Of a DNA stretch of 48,944 nucleotides, positions 32,383 to 39,982 are shown one piece after another (position 1 is the first letter of the stretch; each line of letters starts with the position of its first letter). The position numbers and the translations under genes were made by a program. Below the pieces are notes generated by a model. It was not told the origin of the DNA. It did no database searches and saw nothing but the letters and a program-made list of their open reading frames with translations. The stretch comes from Chloroflexota bacterium. Its GTDB lineage: Bacteria; Chloroflexota; Ktedonobacteria; Ktedonobacterales; Ktedonobacteraceae. The DNA lies in contig CADDZH010000029.1 in assembly GCA_902812455.1 (NCBI GenBank), positions 1 to 48,944 on the forward strand. The letters are read 5' to 3'.

Positions 32383-33306
32383 ATGCCAAGTATTCTTCTC
32401 GATACCGACCCGGGCATTGATGATGCCCTGGCAATATTGCTGGCTCTGGCCTCTCCCGAAGTACAGCTTGAGGCTATCACTACGGTAAGCGGCAACGTCG
32501 ATGTCAACTACACTACCCGCAACGCGCTCGCCCTCCTCGAGCTGGCAGGGCACCTCGAAATTCCCGTCGCTCGCGGCTGTGAGCGCCCAATCCTGCGCCA
32601 GCCGGTCTACGCCCATCACGTTCACGGCCCGCAAGGACTCGGCTACCTCGAATTGCCGGCGCCACAACTACAGCCCCTCACTGATCATGCGGTCAATGTG
32701 ATCATTGACAGGATTATGGGCGCGCCGGGGGTAATAACGCTTGTAACAATTGGTCCTCTCACCAATATTGCCCTGGCTGCTCACCGGGAACCACGCATTA
32801 CCCAGTATGTGCATGAAGTGGTGATTATGGGTGGCGCTCTGCGCGTTCCCGGCAACACAACTCCCAGCGCCGAGTTCAATATATATGCCGACCCGCATGC
32901 AGCGTATGTCGTCTTTCATGCTGGCTGGCCCATCCGCCTGGTTTCGCTTGATACAACCACACAGGTCAGGCTGCAACGCGAAGAGGTGGAGACGCTTGCT
33001 CAACGTGGAAGCCCGATCACCAGCGCGATCAAACAGATGGTGGACTTCTATTTTGACACCTTCGACGCCAATGGCTTTCAAATGCATGATCCCCTCTGCC
33101 TGGCCGCCGCCTTCCAGCCCGATCTGCTCACCTGGGAGCCTGCATATGTCGATGTTGAGCTGCAAGGGACGCTTACACTCGGCGAAACTGTGGCCTATTT
33201 CCAGCGCCCTGATGCACCACCACCCAATATGCAGGCTGCCGTGGCCGTCGATGCCGAGCGCTTTCTACAATTGTTCCTTGGGAGGATACAAGAGCGTTTC
33301 GCTTAA
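32383..33306 (+). CDS. Nucleoside hydrolase (inosine-uridine preferring family)
   Basis: The product has 307 residues. LLDTDPGIDDALAILLAL carries the Ca2+-binding aspartate cluster (D7, D9, D13, D14); VHGPQGLGYLELP, VTIGPLTNIALA, SAEFNIYADPHAA and MHDPLCLAAAF are the other IUNH blocks, including the N/E/N ribose-contact motif and the C-terminal HDP. It hydrolyses the N-glycosidic bond of nucleosides. ATG 32383 follows GAGGTAACT and is 2 bases from the rbsK stop, so the two genes are translationally coupled. Preferred base cannot be told from sequence. Confidence 0.93.
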   Translation: MPSILLDTDPGIDDALAILLALASPEVQLEAITTVSGNVDVNYTTRNALALLELAGHLEIPVARGCERPILRQPVYAHHVHGPQGLGYLELPAPQLQPLTDHAVNVIIDRIMGAPGVITLVTIGPLTNIALAAHREPRITQYVHEVVIMGGALRVPGNTTPSAEFNIYADPHAAYVVFHAGWPIRLVSLDTTTQVRLQREEVETLAQRGSPITSAIKQMVDFYFDTFDANGFQMHDPLCLAAAFQPDLLTWEPAYVDVELQGTLTLGETVAYFQRPDAPPPNMQAAVAVDAERFLQLFLGRIQERFA

Positions 33307-33331
33307 TTATCTTGGTAGAGACGAGGAGCTA

Positions 33332-33352
33332 TGGCAGAGGCAAGCTCTGCCA
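33332..33352 (+). repeat. Hairpin of the RYAAG-loop family downstream of the nucleoside hydrolase gene
   Basis: TGGCAGAG, loop GCAAG, CTCTGCCA: a perfect 8-bp stem. It lies 26 bases after the stop and has no T run, so it is a repeat and at most a 3'-end stabiliser. Confidence 0.6.
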
Positions 33353-33414
33353 CTACCATACGACGGCTGCGCACGCCGAGGCGTGGTCTGGGAGGAGCGA
33401 GCGCAGGCGATATT

Positions 33415-33444
33415 TTGACATTTGTCCTCAGAATAAGCTATATT
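33415..33444 (+). promoter_or_regulatory. Promoter of the MIP18-family gene
   Basis: A perfect TTGACA (33415-33420), an 18-base spacer and TATATT (33439-33444). AAAGGAG before ATG 33501 completes the unit. Confidence 0.65.
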
Positions 33445-33500
33445 ACAGTGGTGATTAATTTCCAGTAATTCATCTTTTCCCCATAAAGGAGTACACATAT

Positions 33501-33812
33501 ATGGCAGAGATCAATGAGGCCGAAGTGATGGATGCCCTGCGGGAGTGCTATGACCCCGAAATTCCGGTCAACATTGTCGATCTAGGGCTGGTTTACAACG
33601 TCGATATCAACAATGAAACCGGCCATGTCGATATCACAATGACGCTGACCGCAATGGGTTGTCCTATGGCAGGCGAGGTCGTTGACGAGGTTGAGCAGCG
33701 TGTGCAAGAGGTTGAGAATGTCAAATCTTGCCACGTCGAAATGACCTTCGACCCACCCTGGTCTCCTGATCGCATGACAGAAGACGCCAAGTGGGAATTG
33801 GGCATGATTTGA
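33501..33812 (+). CDS. MIP18 / DUF59 family protein (SufT-PaaD-like)
   Basis: The product is 103 residues and one domain. EVMDALRECYDPEIPVNIVD and the DLGLVYNVDI strand are the family opening; LTAMGCPMAGEVVDEVEQRV has the conserved cysteine and helix; VEMTFDPPWSPDRMTEDAKW is the C-terminal signature with DPPW. Members help Fe-S cluster assembly (SufT, CIA2/MIP18) or ring-hydroxylating systems (PaaD). No suf or paa genes are adjacent, so a general Fe-S maturation role is the best guess. AAAGGAG precedes the ATG. Confidence 0.9.
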   Translation: MAEINEAEVMDALRECYDPEIPVNIVDLGLVYNVDINNETGHVDITMTLTAMGCPMAGEVVDEVEQRVQEVENVKSCHVEMTFDPPWSPDRMTEDAKWELGMI

Positions 33813-33815
33813 TCC

Positions 33816-33914
33816 GTACTAGTCTGTCAATGTTCAATTGATAGATGCAAGCCTGGCCCCCACAAGGGAGGCCACTACAAAGTATCGGTCACATGAAGTT
33901 TGACGGACTAGTAC
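33816..33914. mobile_element. MITE-like 99-bp element with 15-bp terminal inverted repeats
   Basis: GTACTAGTCTGTCAA at 33816-33830 and TTGACGGACTAGTAC at 33900-33914 are inverted repeats with one mismatch. The centre holds a hairpin, TGGCCCCC/GGGAGGCCA, around the loop ACAAG, which matches the RYAAG hairpin family. There is no coding capacity. Target-site duplications are not obvious. Confidence 0.55.
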
Positions 33915-33918
33915 CCTC

Positions 33919-33947
33919 TTGGCATGATGCGAAAAGCGTGGTATGCT
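33919..33947 (+). promoter_or_regulatory. Promoter of the zinc-ribbon gene cluster
   Basis: TTGGCA (33919-33924), a 17-base spacer and TATGCT (33942-33947). It begins 4 bases after the MITE-like element. Confidence 0.5.
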
Positions 33948-33998
33948 AGCTAGTAGAGCTTAAAAGGTAAGCATATATCTATCTACCAGGAGGCTACC

Positions 33999-35321
33999 AT
34001 GCAATGCCCGTCATGTGGTACAACAATTCCTCCAGGAGCCAGGTTTTGTCCAACCTGCGGCAGGCGCATTCCTGATCAAGAGGCTTTGCAGGAAACGGTA
34101 TCGCCTGCTCCTGCCCCAGAGCCGCAGATCGATCAAACTGCAACCCTGCCAGATCAACCTAATTCCCCTGCGTCACAGCAGGCTGCCCCTTCAGCTCCCT
34201 CCTGGCAAACAGAGAGCATGGTCGCAGACCCACAACCACGACCTGCGCCACCGCCCGGCTTACAAGCAGGCAGAATCGCCCCATCTGAGCAATACTATGC
34301 CGGCCCTGGGCCAACAAGCGATCCCTACAGGCAGGCGGAGCAGAGGCAAGTTGTACTCCCACCATCGACGCCGCCCCCTCAACAACAGCCATTCTACGGC
34401 AGCGGGCAGCAGGCAGAGCAGAAGCAAGCCATATCCATACCATCGACGCCACCACCTCAGCAGCAGCGACGCCGGGGATTGTCTCGTGGAATGACGATTC
34501 TCCTTGCCGCCTTGGCGCTGCTGCTTATACTGGTTGGGGCAGGCCTCATCTATTATGCCAATGTTTACCATCCTGCGCAACTTCACGCGCAGGCAACCGC
34601 TACCGCCCAAACGATGCAGACCAGGGCAGCTCAGGCCACATCAACCTCAATTGCACAGGCTACAGGCACAGCCATCGCAGAGGCTAATGCGACAGCAACC
34701 GCTAATGCCCAGGCCACGGCTTTCGTTGTCGCCACGCAGACGGCCCTGCAGAACATCTATACCTCGGCTACCACTGGCACGCCTGCCCTCAACGACCCGC
34801 TCACTGCAAACTCAGGCAGCAACTGGGATGAGGATCTCGCGCAGGGCGGTGGAGGCTGTAGCTTTGTGGGAGGTGCCTATCACGCCAGCCTCTTCGCCAA
34901 AGGCTATTACTTCCCCTGCTTCGCCGAAAACACGAACTTTAAAAACTTCGCCTTCCAGATACAAATGACGATTGTCAATGGTGATGCTGGTGGTCTCCTC
35001 TTCCGCGCTAACAGCTCAGCTACCAAATTCTACGCCTTTCAGATTGCTAGCGATGGCTCTTACTTCCTGATTCTCGTACAAGGGCCAAGCCAGAACACTA
35101 CCCTACTCGCCGGCAACAGCCCTGTTATTAAGCAGCATTCCGGCCAGAACCTGGTAACGGTTATTGCTCGCGGCAGCACGATCTACCTTTACGTCAACAA
35201 ACAATATATTGGCAGCGCCACCGACAGCACCTATACTTCTGGTCAGATAGGCGTCTTCGCGGTTGATCATAGCAATCCTACCGACGTGGCATACAGCAAC
35301 GCCCAGGTGTGGAATCTTTAG
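33999..35321 (+). CDS. Zinc-ribbon membrane protein with QATA stalk and extracellular domain (paralogue 1 of 4)
   Basis: The product has 440 residues. A zinc ribbon (C3, C6, C17, C20; CPSCG and CPTCG) starts the chain, then a Pro/Gln-rich cytosolic linker, one membrane helix (about 165-188), and an Ala/Thr/Gln stalk (AQATATAQTMQTRAAQATST, about 195-245), probably an extended helix. A C-terminal domain of ~185 residues has beta-rich 'NDPLT...W', 'C.F..GAYHA', 'FAFQIQMTI..GDAGGLLFRA', 'YLYVNKQYIG' and 'AYSNAQVWNL' blocks, resembling LamG/DUF1080-type jelly-roll lectin domains. It should signal or anchor across the membrane. CCAGGAGG precedes the ATG. It heads a run of four. Confidence 0.8.
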   Translation: MQCPSCGTTIPPGARFCPTCGRRIPDQEALQETVSPAPAPEPQIDQTATLPDQPNSPASQQAAPSAPSWQTESMVADPQPRPAPPPGLQAGRIAPSEQYYAGPGPTSDPYRQAEQRQVVLPPSTPPPQQQPFYGSGQQAEQKQAISIPSTPPPQQQRRRGLSRGMTILLAALALLLILVGAGLIYYANVYHPAQLHAQATATAQTMQTRAAQATSTSIAQATGTAIAEANATATANAQATAFVVATQTALQNIYTSATTGTPALNDPLTANSGSNWDEDLAQGGGGCSFVGGAYHASLFAKGYYFPCFAENTNFKNFAFQIQMTIVNGDAGGLLFRANSSATKFYAFQIASDGSYFLILVQGPSQNTTLLAGNSPVIKQHSGQNLVTVIARGSTIYLYVNKQYIGSATDSTYTSGQIGVFAVDHSNPTDVAYSNAQVWNL

Positions 35322-35329
35322 GCAGATCT

Positions 35330-35356
35330 GGCATCTCTCAAGATTAGAGAGATGCC
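35330..35356 (+). terminator. Perfect hairpin between paralogues 1 and 2
   Basis: GGCATCTCTC (35330-35339) and GAGAGATGCC (35347-35356) with a 7-base loop. The T run is missing, so it may act as an attenuator or as a repeat rather than a full terminator. It overlaps the upstream frame of the next gene. Confidence 0.4.
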
Positions 35357-35384
35357 GATTAGTATTGTGATAGGGGGAATCACA

Positions 35385-36515
35385 ATGTACTGTATCTTTT
35401 GTGGAACACCACTTGAAGAAAACACAACAGCATGCTCCAATTGCGGAGCGCCAGTAGCAGGCTCTGGCGATAGCCAGCCGGCAGATATTCCTTATGTCGA
35501 ATACAGCTTACCGGCCAGGGAAGCAATGCGCTCACCCGTGCCACCCATTTCATCGCCTCCTGCAGAGGGTATAGCAGGAGCACAGCCAGCAGGCCCGATC
35601 AGTTCCATTCCATTGCAGGAGCCTGCACCAGTTCTTTCAGACCCTTTAGCACCGCCAACTGTTCCAACGCCTTCGACTCAGCTTCGACCAGCAGGATATC
35701 AAGACATAGAACAGATCGCAGCCTCAACCCAGCAGCCGGACCGCAATTCAACGCTGACGATCGCGCTGCTTGTCATCCTGGTGCTTTTTCTCCTATTGAG
35801 TAGCAGTGGTATTGCCTACTTTGCAGCAGTTGCTCATCCAGCACAGATGAACGCCCAGGCTACCGCCGTAGCAGGAACCGTGCTCACAAAGCAGGCGCAG
35901 GGAACTGCTCTGGCAAACGCCCAGGCAACGGCCACCGTTGCAGCTATGAACCCACAAGAGCTATATGCCTGGGCTACGAGCGGCACTCCGGTTATCAACG
36001 ACCCTCTCAACAATGTACAACAAAGCATCTGGTATCATGGAGCCGGGTCAACCGGTGAATGTGGCATCAGCCAGGGAGCTTATCACATAAAAGTAGTAGT
36101 GCCAAACAGTGCTGCTGCTTGTGATGCCTACGATAGTTATTTTCACAACCTCGCTTTTCAGGTGCAAGTAACGATCCTGGCTGGAGATGGGGGTGGTTTG
36201 GCATTCGATATTGGGGCTGGCTTCTACCTCTTCCTTATCGGACCAAATGGAGCCTACCTCCTGGTTAGTGGCACCAATCTAAACTCCTCAACTCTCACAT
36301 CCGGAGCTAGCCAGGCCATTAATCAAGGCTTGAACCAGTCAAATTTACTCACCGCTATTGACCTGAATGGTCAAATCTACCTCTATGTAAACAAGCAACC
36401 GGTAGCTCATGTCAATAACAATAGCTATCTCAGCGGCCAGGTTGCGCTATATGCAGTAAGCGCTACAACTTCCACAGATGTCGCCTTTACCAACGCAGAG
36501 GTCTGGAGCTTATAA
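35385..36515 (+). CDS. Zinc-ribbon membrane protein with stalk and extracellular domain (paralogue 2 of 4)
   Basis: The product has 376 residues. Zinc ribbon C3, C6, C17, C20; a Pro/Ser-rich linker; a membrane helix at about 122-148; a short stalk (NAQATAVAGTVLTKQAQGTA); then the same ~170-residue beta domain, with NDPLNNVQQSIWYH, AFQVQVTI, GGGLAFDIG, YLYVNKQPV and AFTNAEVWSL. A GGGGGAA site before ATG 35385 decides the start against an upstream ATG at 35352. Only 25 bases separate its stop from the next gene, so paralogues 2 and 3 are likely cotranscribed. Confidence 0.8.
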   Translation: MYCIFCGTPLEENTTACSNCGAPVAGSGDSQPADIPYVEYSLPAREAMRSPVPPISSPPAEGIAGAQPAGPISSIPLQEPAPVLSDPLAPPTVPTPSTQLRPAGYQDIEQIAASTQQPDRNSTLTIALLVILVLFLLLSSSGIAYFAAVAHPAQMNAQATAVAGTVLTKQAQGTALANAQATATVAAMNPQELYAWATSGTPVINDPLNNVQQSIWYHGAGSTGECGISQGAYHIKVVVPNSAAACDAYDSYFHNLAFQVQVTILAGDGGGLAFDIGAGFYLFLIGPNGAYLLVSGTNLNSSTLTSGASQAINQGLNQSNLLTAIDLNGQIYLYVNKQPVAHVNNNSYLSGQVALYAVSATTSTDVAFTNAEVWSL

Positions 36516-36540
36516 ATATATTTCATCAGAGGAGCTGAAC

Positions 36541-37590
36541 ATGCGATGTCCATCATGTGGAACATTAATAGAGTCTGATACGACACAATGCCCCTCATGC
36601 GGCACTCTCATATCCACTTATATACCAGATGCGCTTCCCTATGAAGATACCGGGGCAATTCCTTACATTCCCTATAACCCATCAACGACAACTGCTGCCC
36701 CAACTGCAATTCCTGGTTCATCTACCTCCTCTTCGGAGACCATATCATCGTTTGCCCATTCTCTACAACCTCCACTCGTTCCGTCTCAGCAGCCTGCACA
36801 CCGGATAACACCACAACAGGCTGGTAGATTAAGCGGCGCGCTCGCTTTGCTCATTATCCTGGGGCTGTTGATCGTTCTAGAAGGCGGAGGCGCCTTGACT
36901 TACGCGATAATCCTCCATCCTGCTGAGTTACAGGCCCAGGCAACTGCTGTCACCCGGCACGTTCTTACGGCAGAAGCGCAGGCCGCCGCTACCGCTTTTA
37001 CCCTTTCGCCACAAGGCATTTACAACAGGACTATCAAAACGAAGCCAACATTCAGCGATCCCTTAAACAGCCCATCTAGCAGCCCCTGGGTTACTACAAG
37101 CAGCGGTGCTACCGGATGTTCGTTCATCAATGGGGCATACCATATTCATATTGCGCCGCAAGATTTTTCCCAATATTGTCCTGCTTACAGCGGTAACTAC
37201 AGCAATTTCATCTTTCAGATCCAGGTCACAGTGATCAATGGCCTGGATGCAGGCTTTACTTTTCGCGGTGCTGGCCAGAGCCTCGCATCCTATGCCCTTT
37301 CCATTACAGACACAGGCCTGTATGCCCTCGACGTTATCTATGGCTCCCAGCGTGGCGGTATCCTGGCCTTTGGCCGTAGTCCCGCCATTCATACCGGCCT
37401 GAACCAGCCTAACCTCATTGCTGTGCTGGCCGAGAATAGCAGCATCTCTCTATTTATCAACCAACACTTCGTCACGAGCATTAATGACAGCACCTACAGC
37501 TCCGGCTCGCTGGCCTTGTTCGCTGATAATTTTCCTGGCACTGCTATAGATGTTGCCTTCCGCAATGCTCAAGAATGGAATCTGCCATAA
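36541..37590 (+). CDS. Zinc-ribbon membrane protein with stalk and extracellular domain (paralogue 3 of 4)
   Basis: The product has 349 residues. Zinc ribbon C3, C6, C17, C20 (CPSCG twice); Ser/Pro-rich linker; membrane helix near 99-125; the shortest stalk of the set (QAQATAVTRHVLTAEAQAAA); beta domain with FIFQIQVTVI, DAGFTFRG, SLFINQHFV and AFRNAQEWNL. AGAGGAG before ATG 36541 fixes the start. The zinc ribbon residues, the Lys/Asn near the strand 'NQ', and the terminal 'AxxNAxxW' motif are kept while the rest drifts, as expected if the ribbon and the domain edge are constrained. Confidence 0.8.
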   Translation: MRCPSCGTLIESDTTQCPSCGTLISTYIPDALPYEDTGAIPYIPYNPSTTTAAPTAIPGSSTSSSETISSFAHSLQPPLVPSQQPAHRITPQQAGRLSGALALLIILGLLIVLEGGGALTYAIILHPAELQAQATAVTRHVLTAEAQAAATAFTLSPQGIYNRTIKTKPTFSDPLNSPSSSPWVTTSSGATGCSFINGAYHIHIAPQDFSQYCPAYSGNYSNFIFQIQVTVINGLDAGFTFRGAGQSLASYALSITDTGLYALDVIYGSQRGGILAFGRSPAIHTGLNQPNLIAVLAENSSISLFINQHFVTSINDSTYSSGSLALFADNFPGTAIDVAFRNAQEWNLP

Positions 37591-37658
37591 GTCATTGCCC
37601 TATTGCACGGCATGGTATATAAAGAGAAGGAAGACCGCTAGAAGGGTATGACGCAACC

Positions 37659-38744
37659 ATGCCAGATGAGAACGAGAACACGCTGCTCGAGCCAGAACAT
37701 GCCTCCCCGGGCGATATCACGATGCCGGATATGCCCGCCGTCCATGCTCCCCCTGATGGAAAAAGCGGGTGGGAAGGCTCTATGCCCGCTGTATGGCCTC
37801 CCCCGCAGCAAACCTACCGTCGCCGTGAGACGCTATCCACGCAGATGATCATGCTCATCGCTATCATTGCCGTCGCGCTTATCGCAAGTGGGCTTGGCTT
37901 CATTCTCTATGCTACATCCGTACAGTATCGCTCGACCCTGCATACCCAGGCTACTGCCTACGCACAGGCAACATTGCAGGTGCAAGAAACAGCCCAGGCT
38001 CAGGCCCAGGCAACCGCTAACGCCTTCGCCACCGCCAATGCCAATATTTATGCCAGCGCAACCGCTAACGCTGCCGCTACTGCTGCATCAACCGCTCAGG
38101 TAGCTGGCACGATGGCTACCGCAACGGCTTTTGGTGATATCTTTTCACAGATTACCGCCGGGACAGCCGATCTCAATGACCCCCTCAGCGATAATACTCA
38201 GCATAACGGCTGGAATGAAACCAACGGCACGACCAGCTCGGCCTGTGTCTTCCTGAATGGGGACTATCACGCAATTGAAAACCAGCAAGGCTTTCTCCAA
38301 CCCTGCCTGGCCGAAACCACCAATTTCAGCAATTTCGCCTACCAGGTACAAATGACTATCGATAAGGGAGCGCAGGGCGGCATCGTCTTCCGCGCCAATG
38401 GCAGCAGTCATGCCTTCTACCTCTTTTACGTTACCACCGCTGGCAGCTACGCCCTTGATCTCTACCAGGGGAGTAGCCAGGAAACAACGCTGGCGAGTGG
38501 GTTTAGCCCTGCTATCAGCACCGGCCTCGGTCAATCCAACATGCTTGGAGTGATCGCCTTCCAGCACACCATTTACCTGTTTGCCAACCAGCAATTTCTC
38601 AGCGCTGTCACAGACAACACTCTTGCCTCCGGCGCCATTGGAGTGGCTGCCCTTGATACAGGCGCTCCCGATGAGGCAGAGTTCAGTAACGCGCAGGTCT
38701 GGAACATATCAGGTTTGCCAACGCCTACTGCTGGTGCCGGATAA
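37659..38744 (+). CDS. Membrane protein with long QATA stalk and extracellular domain, no zinc ribbon (paralogue 4 of 4)
   Basis: The product has 361 residues. The N-terminal ~60 residues are acidic and proline-rich with no cysteines, so the zinc ribbon has been lost or replaced. A membrane helix lies at about 63-86, the stalk is the longest (about 55 residues of QATA/NATA repeats, including ANANIYASATANAAATAAST), and the beta domain keeps NDPLSDNTQHNGWNE, AYQVQMTI, GGIVFRANGSS, YLFANQQFL and EFSNAQVWN. GAAGGG lies upstream of ATG 37659. The stop is 3 bases before a REP. Confidence 0.8.
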   Translation: MPDENENTLLEPEHASPGDITMPDMPAVHAPPDGKSGWEGSMPAVWPPPQQTYRRRETLSTQMIMLIAIIAVALIASGLGFILYATSVQYRSTLHTQATAYAQATLQVQETAQAQAQATANAFATANANIYASATANAAATAASTAQVAGTMATATAFGDIFSQITAGTADLNDPLSDNTQHNGWNETNGTTSSACVFLNGDYHAIENQQGFLQPCLAETTNFSNFAYQVQMTIDKGAQGGIVFRANGSSHAFYLFYVTTAGSYALDLYQGSSQETTLASGFSPAISTGLGQSNMLGVIAFQHTIYLFANQQFLSAVTDNTLASGAIGVAALDTGAPDEAEFSNAQVWNISGLPTPTAGAG

Positions 38745-38747
38745 TCC

Positions 38748-38766
38748 GTAGGGGCCCGATTCACCC
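38748..38766 (+). repeat. Partial family A REP containing the stop codon of the minus-strand gene
   Basis: GTAGGGGCCCGATTCACCC. The bases TCA at 38761-38763 are the TGA stop of the phosphoesterase-like gene read on the other strand, so both convergent genes end at this element. Confidence 0.7.
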
Positions 38767-39966
38767 AGAGATAACAAAGCTATCCGTGAAGCCGCCCGAC
38801 ACATTCACGAAATGCATCGTCAACTGCGTAGCAGAGAGCGTAAATTGAGAGACGCCCCATGTCTCATTGATGTTGGCGCCCATCCACGCGCGGAAGTAGC
38901 TGATCTTGGGGTCAGAGGTATCTATAGCGAGCTGGGGAACTGTTCCCCCTGTGCCGGTTACAACAATGACCGAACCCGCTCCTTTAGTCATAGTATTCGT
39001 TGCGTTGACGACGCAGTTGGCATTGTAATAGGTAAGAGGCAGGATGGGGCATGCGCCATTGAGGGTGAGCTGTTTGCTGGCCTGGTAGGTATGCTTCTGC
39101 GCCTGCAAGATCAGATCGACATGCTTGCTCAGCAGGAGATCGAGGAGATCTTGATCTGAGCAGGATGTGCTGTCTATAACAAAGCAATATTGATGCATGG
39201 CCACAATGACCCAGCGGATACCGGCGGCTCGCGCGCCGTCAATGGCGCTTGCCACCCAGTTGTAATCGGGATCCCCCGTGCTATAGCTGTAACCGCTGAG
39301 CACCTCGCTGGGTGTAACGACGATGAAGCGGGCCAGGGGAGCACTTGGCGGATAATCAAAATAATATTGTTTGGCATAGGTGCCCACGATGTTTCCCAGG
39401 TGGTCCGGCAGGTCCGCAGCGTAGGTATCTATCGCTGTGCTGTCATGACCTCCAGAAACGATTTCGAAAGGAAAGTTGGCCGGAAGAAGACTTTTGGCAT
39501 AAGCGCTCCACGCATCGGCGACAGCAGGGGTCACGGTAGAATCATAGCTGAAATCGCCCAGCGCCAGGTGAAATTGTATCTTGCCTGACGTATACTGCTG
39601 GGCAATATAGTTCAGATTCGCCGTCGTATAGCTGGTTTGCCCATAGTCGCCTGCCACGGTAAAGCCGAAGCTATAATTGCTGTTTGCCGCCGCGGTAGCA
39701 GTAGCGGTAGCGGTGGGATGTTGAGTAGGAGTTGCTGTCCTGGTCTTGCCTGACCTGGCAAGGATTTGAGCCGTGGCTGTGCTACTGCCCGCGGTTGGGC
39801 TACTGCCATGGTCGAGGGCAGAGGGCGCGTTACCGCCATGATCCAGAGCATACGCCGCAAATATGCTTGCCACCACAACCACAACGAGAAGAACGATGCC
39901 AAGAGAAATGAGCAGGCGGGGGCGAGGTAGCCCTCTCCCCCAATTCTTGTTAAATAGTGTTTTCAT
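38761..39966 (-). CDS. Membrane-anchored calcineurin-like phosphoesterase-fold protein (paralogue A)
   Basis: The product has 401 residues with one N-terminal membrane helix (about 16-38) and a Thr/Ala-rich spacer. The exported domain follows the purple-acid-phosphatase order of metal motifs, but altered: GDYGQT for GDxxx, LALGDFSYD for GDxxYD, SGGHDS for GNHD/E, AMHQY for the 'H' block, and QAQKHTYQ for GHxH. GHD in place of GNHE and KH-T-Y in place of H-x-H would weaken metal binding, so phosphatase activity is doubtful. ATG 39966 with GGGGGTGAGG is chosen over an upstream start at 40056. It lies 16 bases after the gene for paralogue B, in the same orientation. Confidence 0.75.
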   Translation of the reverse strand: MKTLFNKNWGRGLPRPRLLISLGIVLLVVVVVASIFAAYALDHGGNAPSALDHGSSPTAGSSTATAQILARSGKTRTATPTQHPTATATATAAANSNYSFGFTVAGDYGQTSYTTANLNYIAQQYTSGKIQFHLALGDFSYDSTVTPAVADAWSAYAKSLLPANFPFEIVSGGHDSTAIDTYAADLPDHLGNIVGTYAKQYYFDYPPSAPLARFIVVTPSEVLSGYSYSTGDPDYNWVASAIDGARAAGIRWVIVAMHQYCFVIDSTSCSDQDLLDLLLSKHVDLILQAQKHTYQASKQLTLNGACPILPLTYYNANCVVNATNTMTKGAGSVIVVTGTGGTVPQLAIDTSDPKISYFRAWMGANINETWGVSQFTLSATQLTMHFVNVSGGFTDSFVISG

Positions 39967-39982
39967 TACCTCACCCCCGTTT

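Noticed and set aside
34600..34760. QATA-coding DNA as a tandem repeat or CRISPR-like array
   Set aside because: It is imperfect codon repetition within a protein stalk, without spacers.
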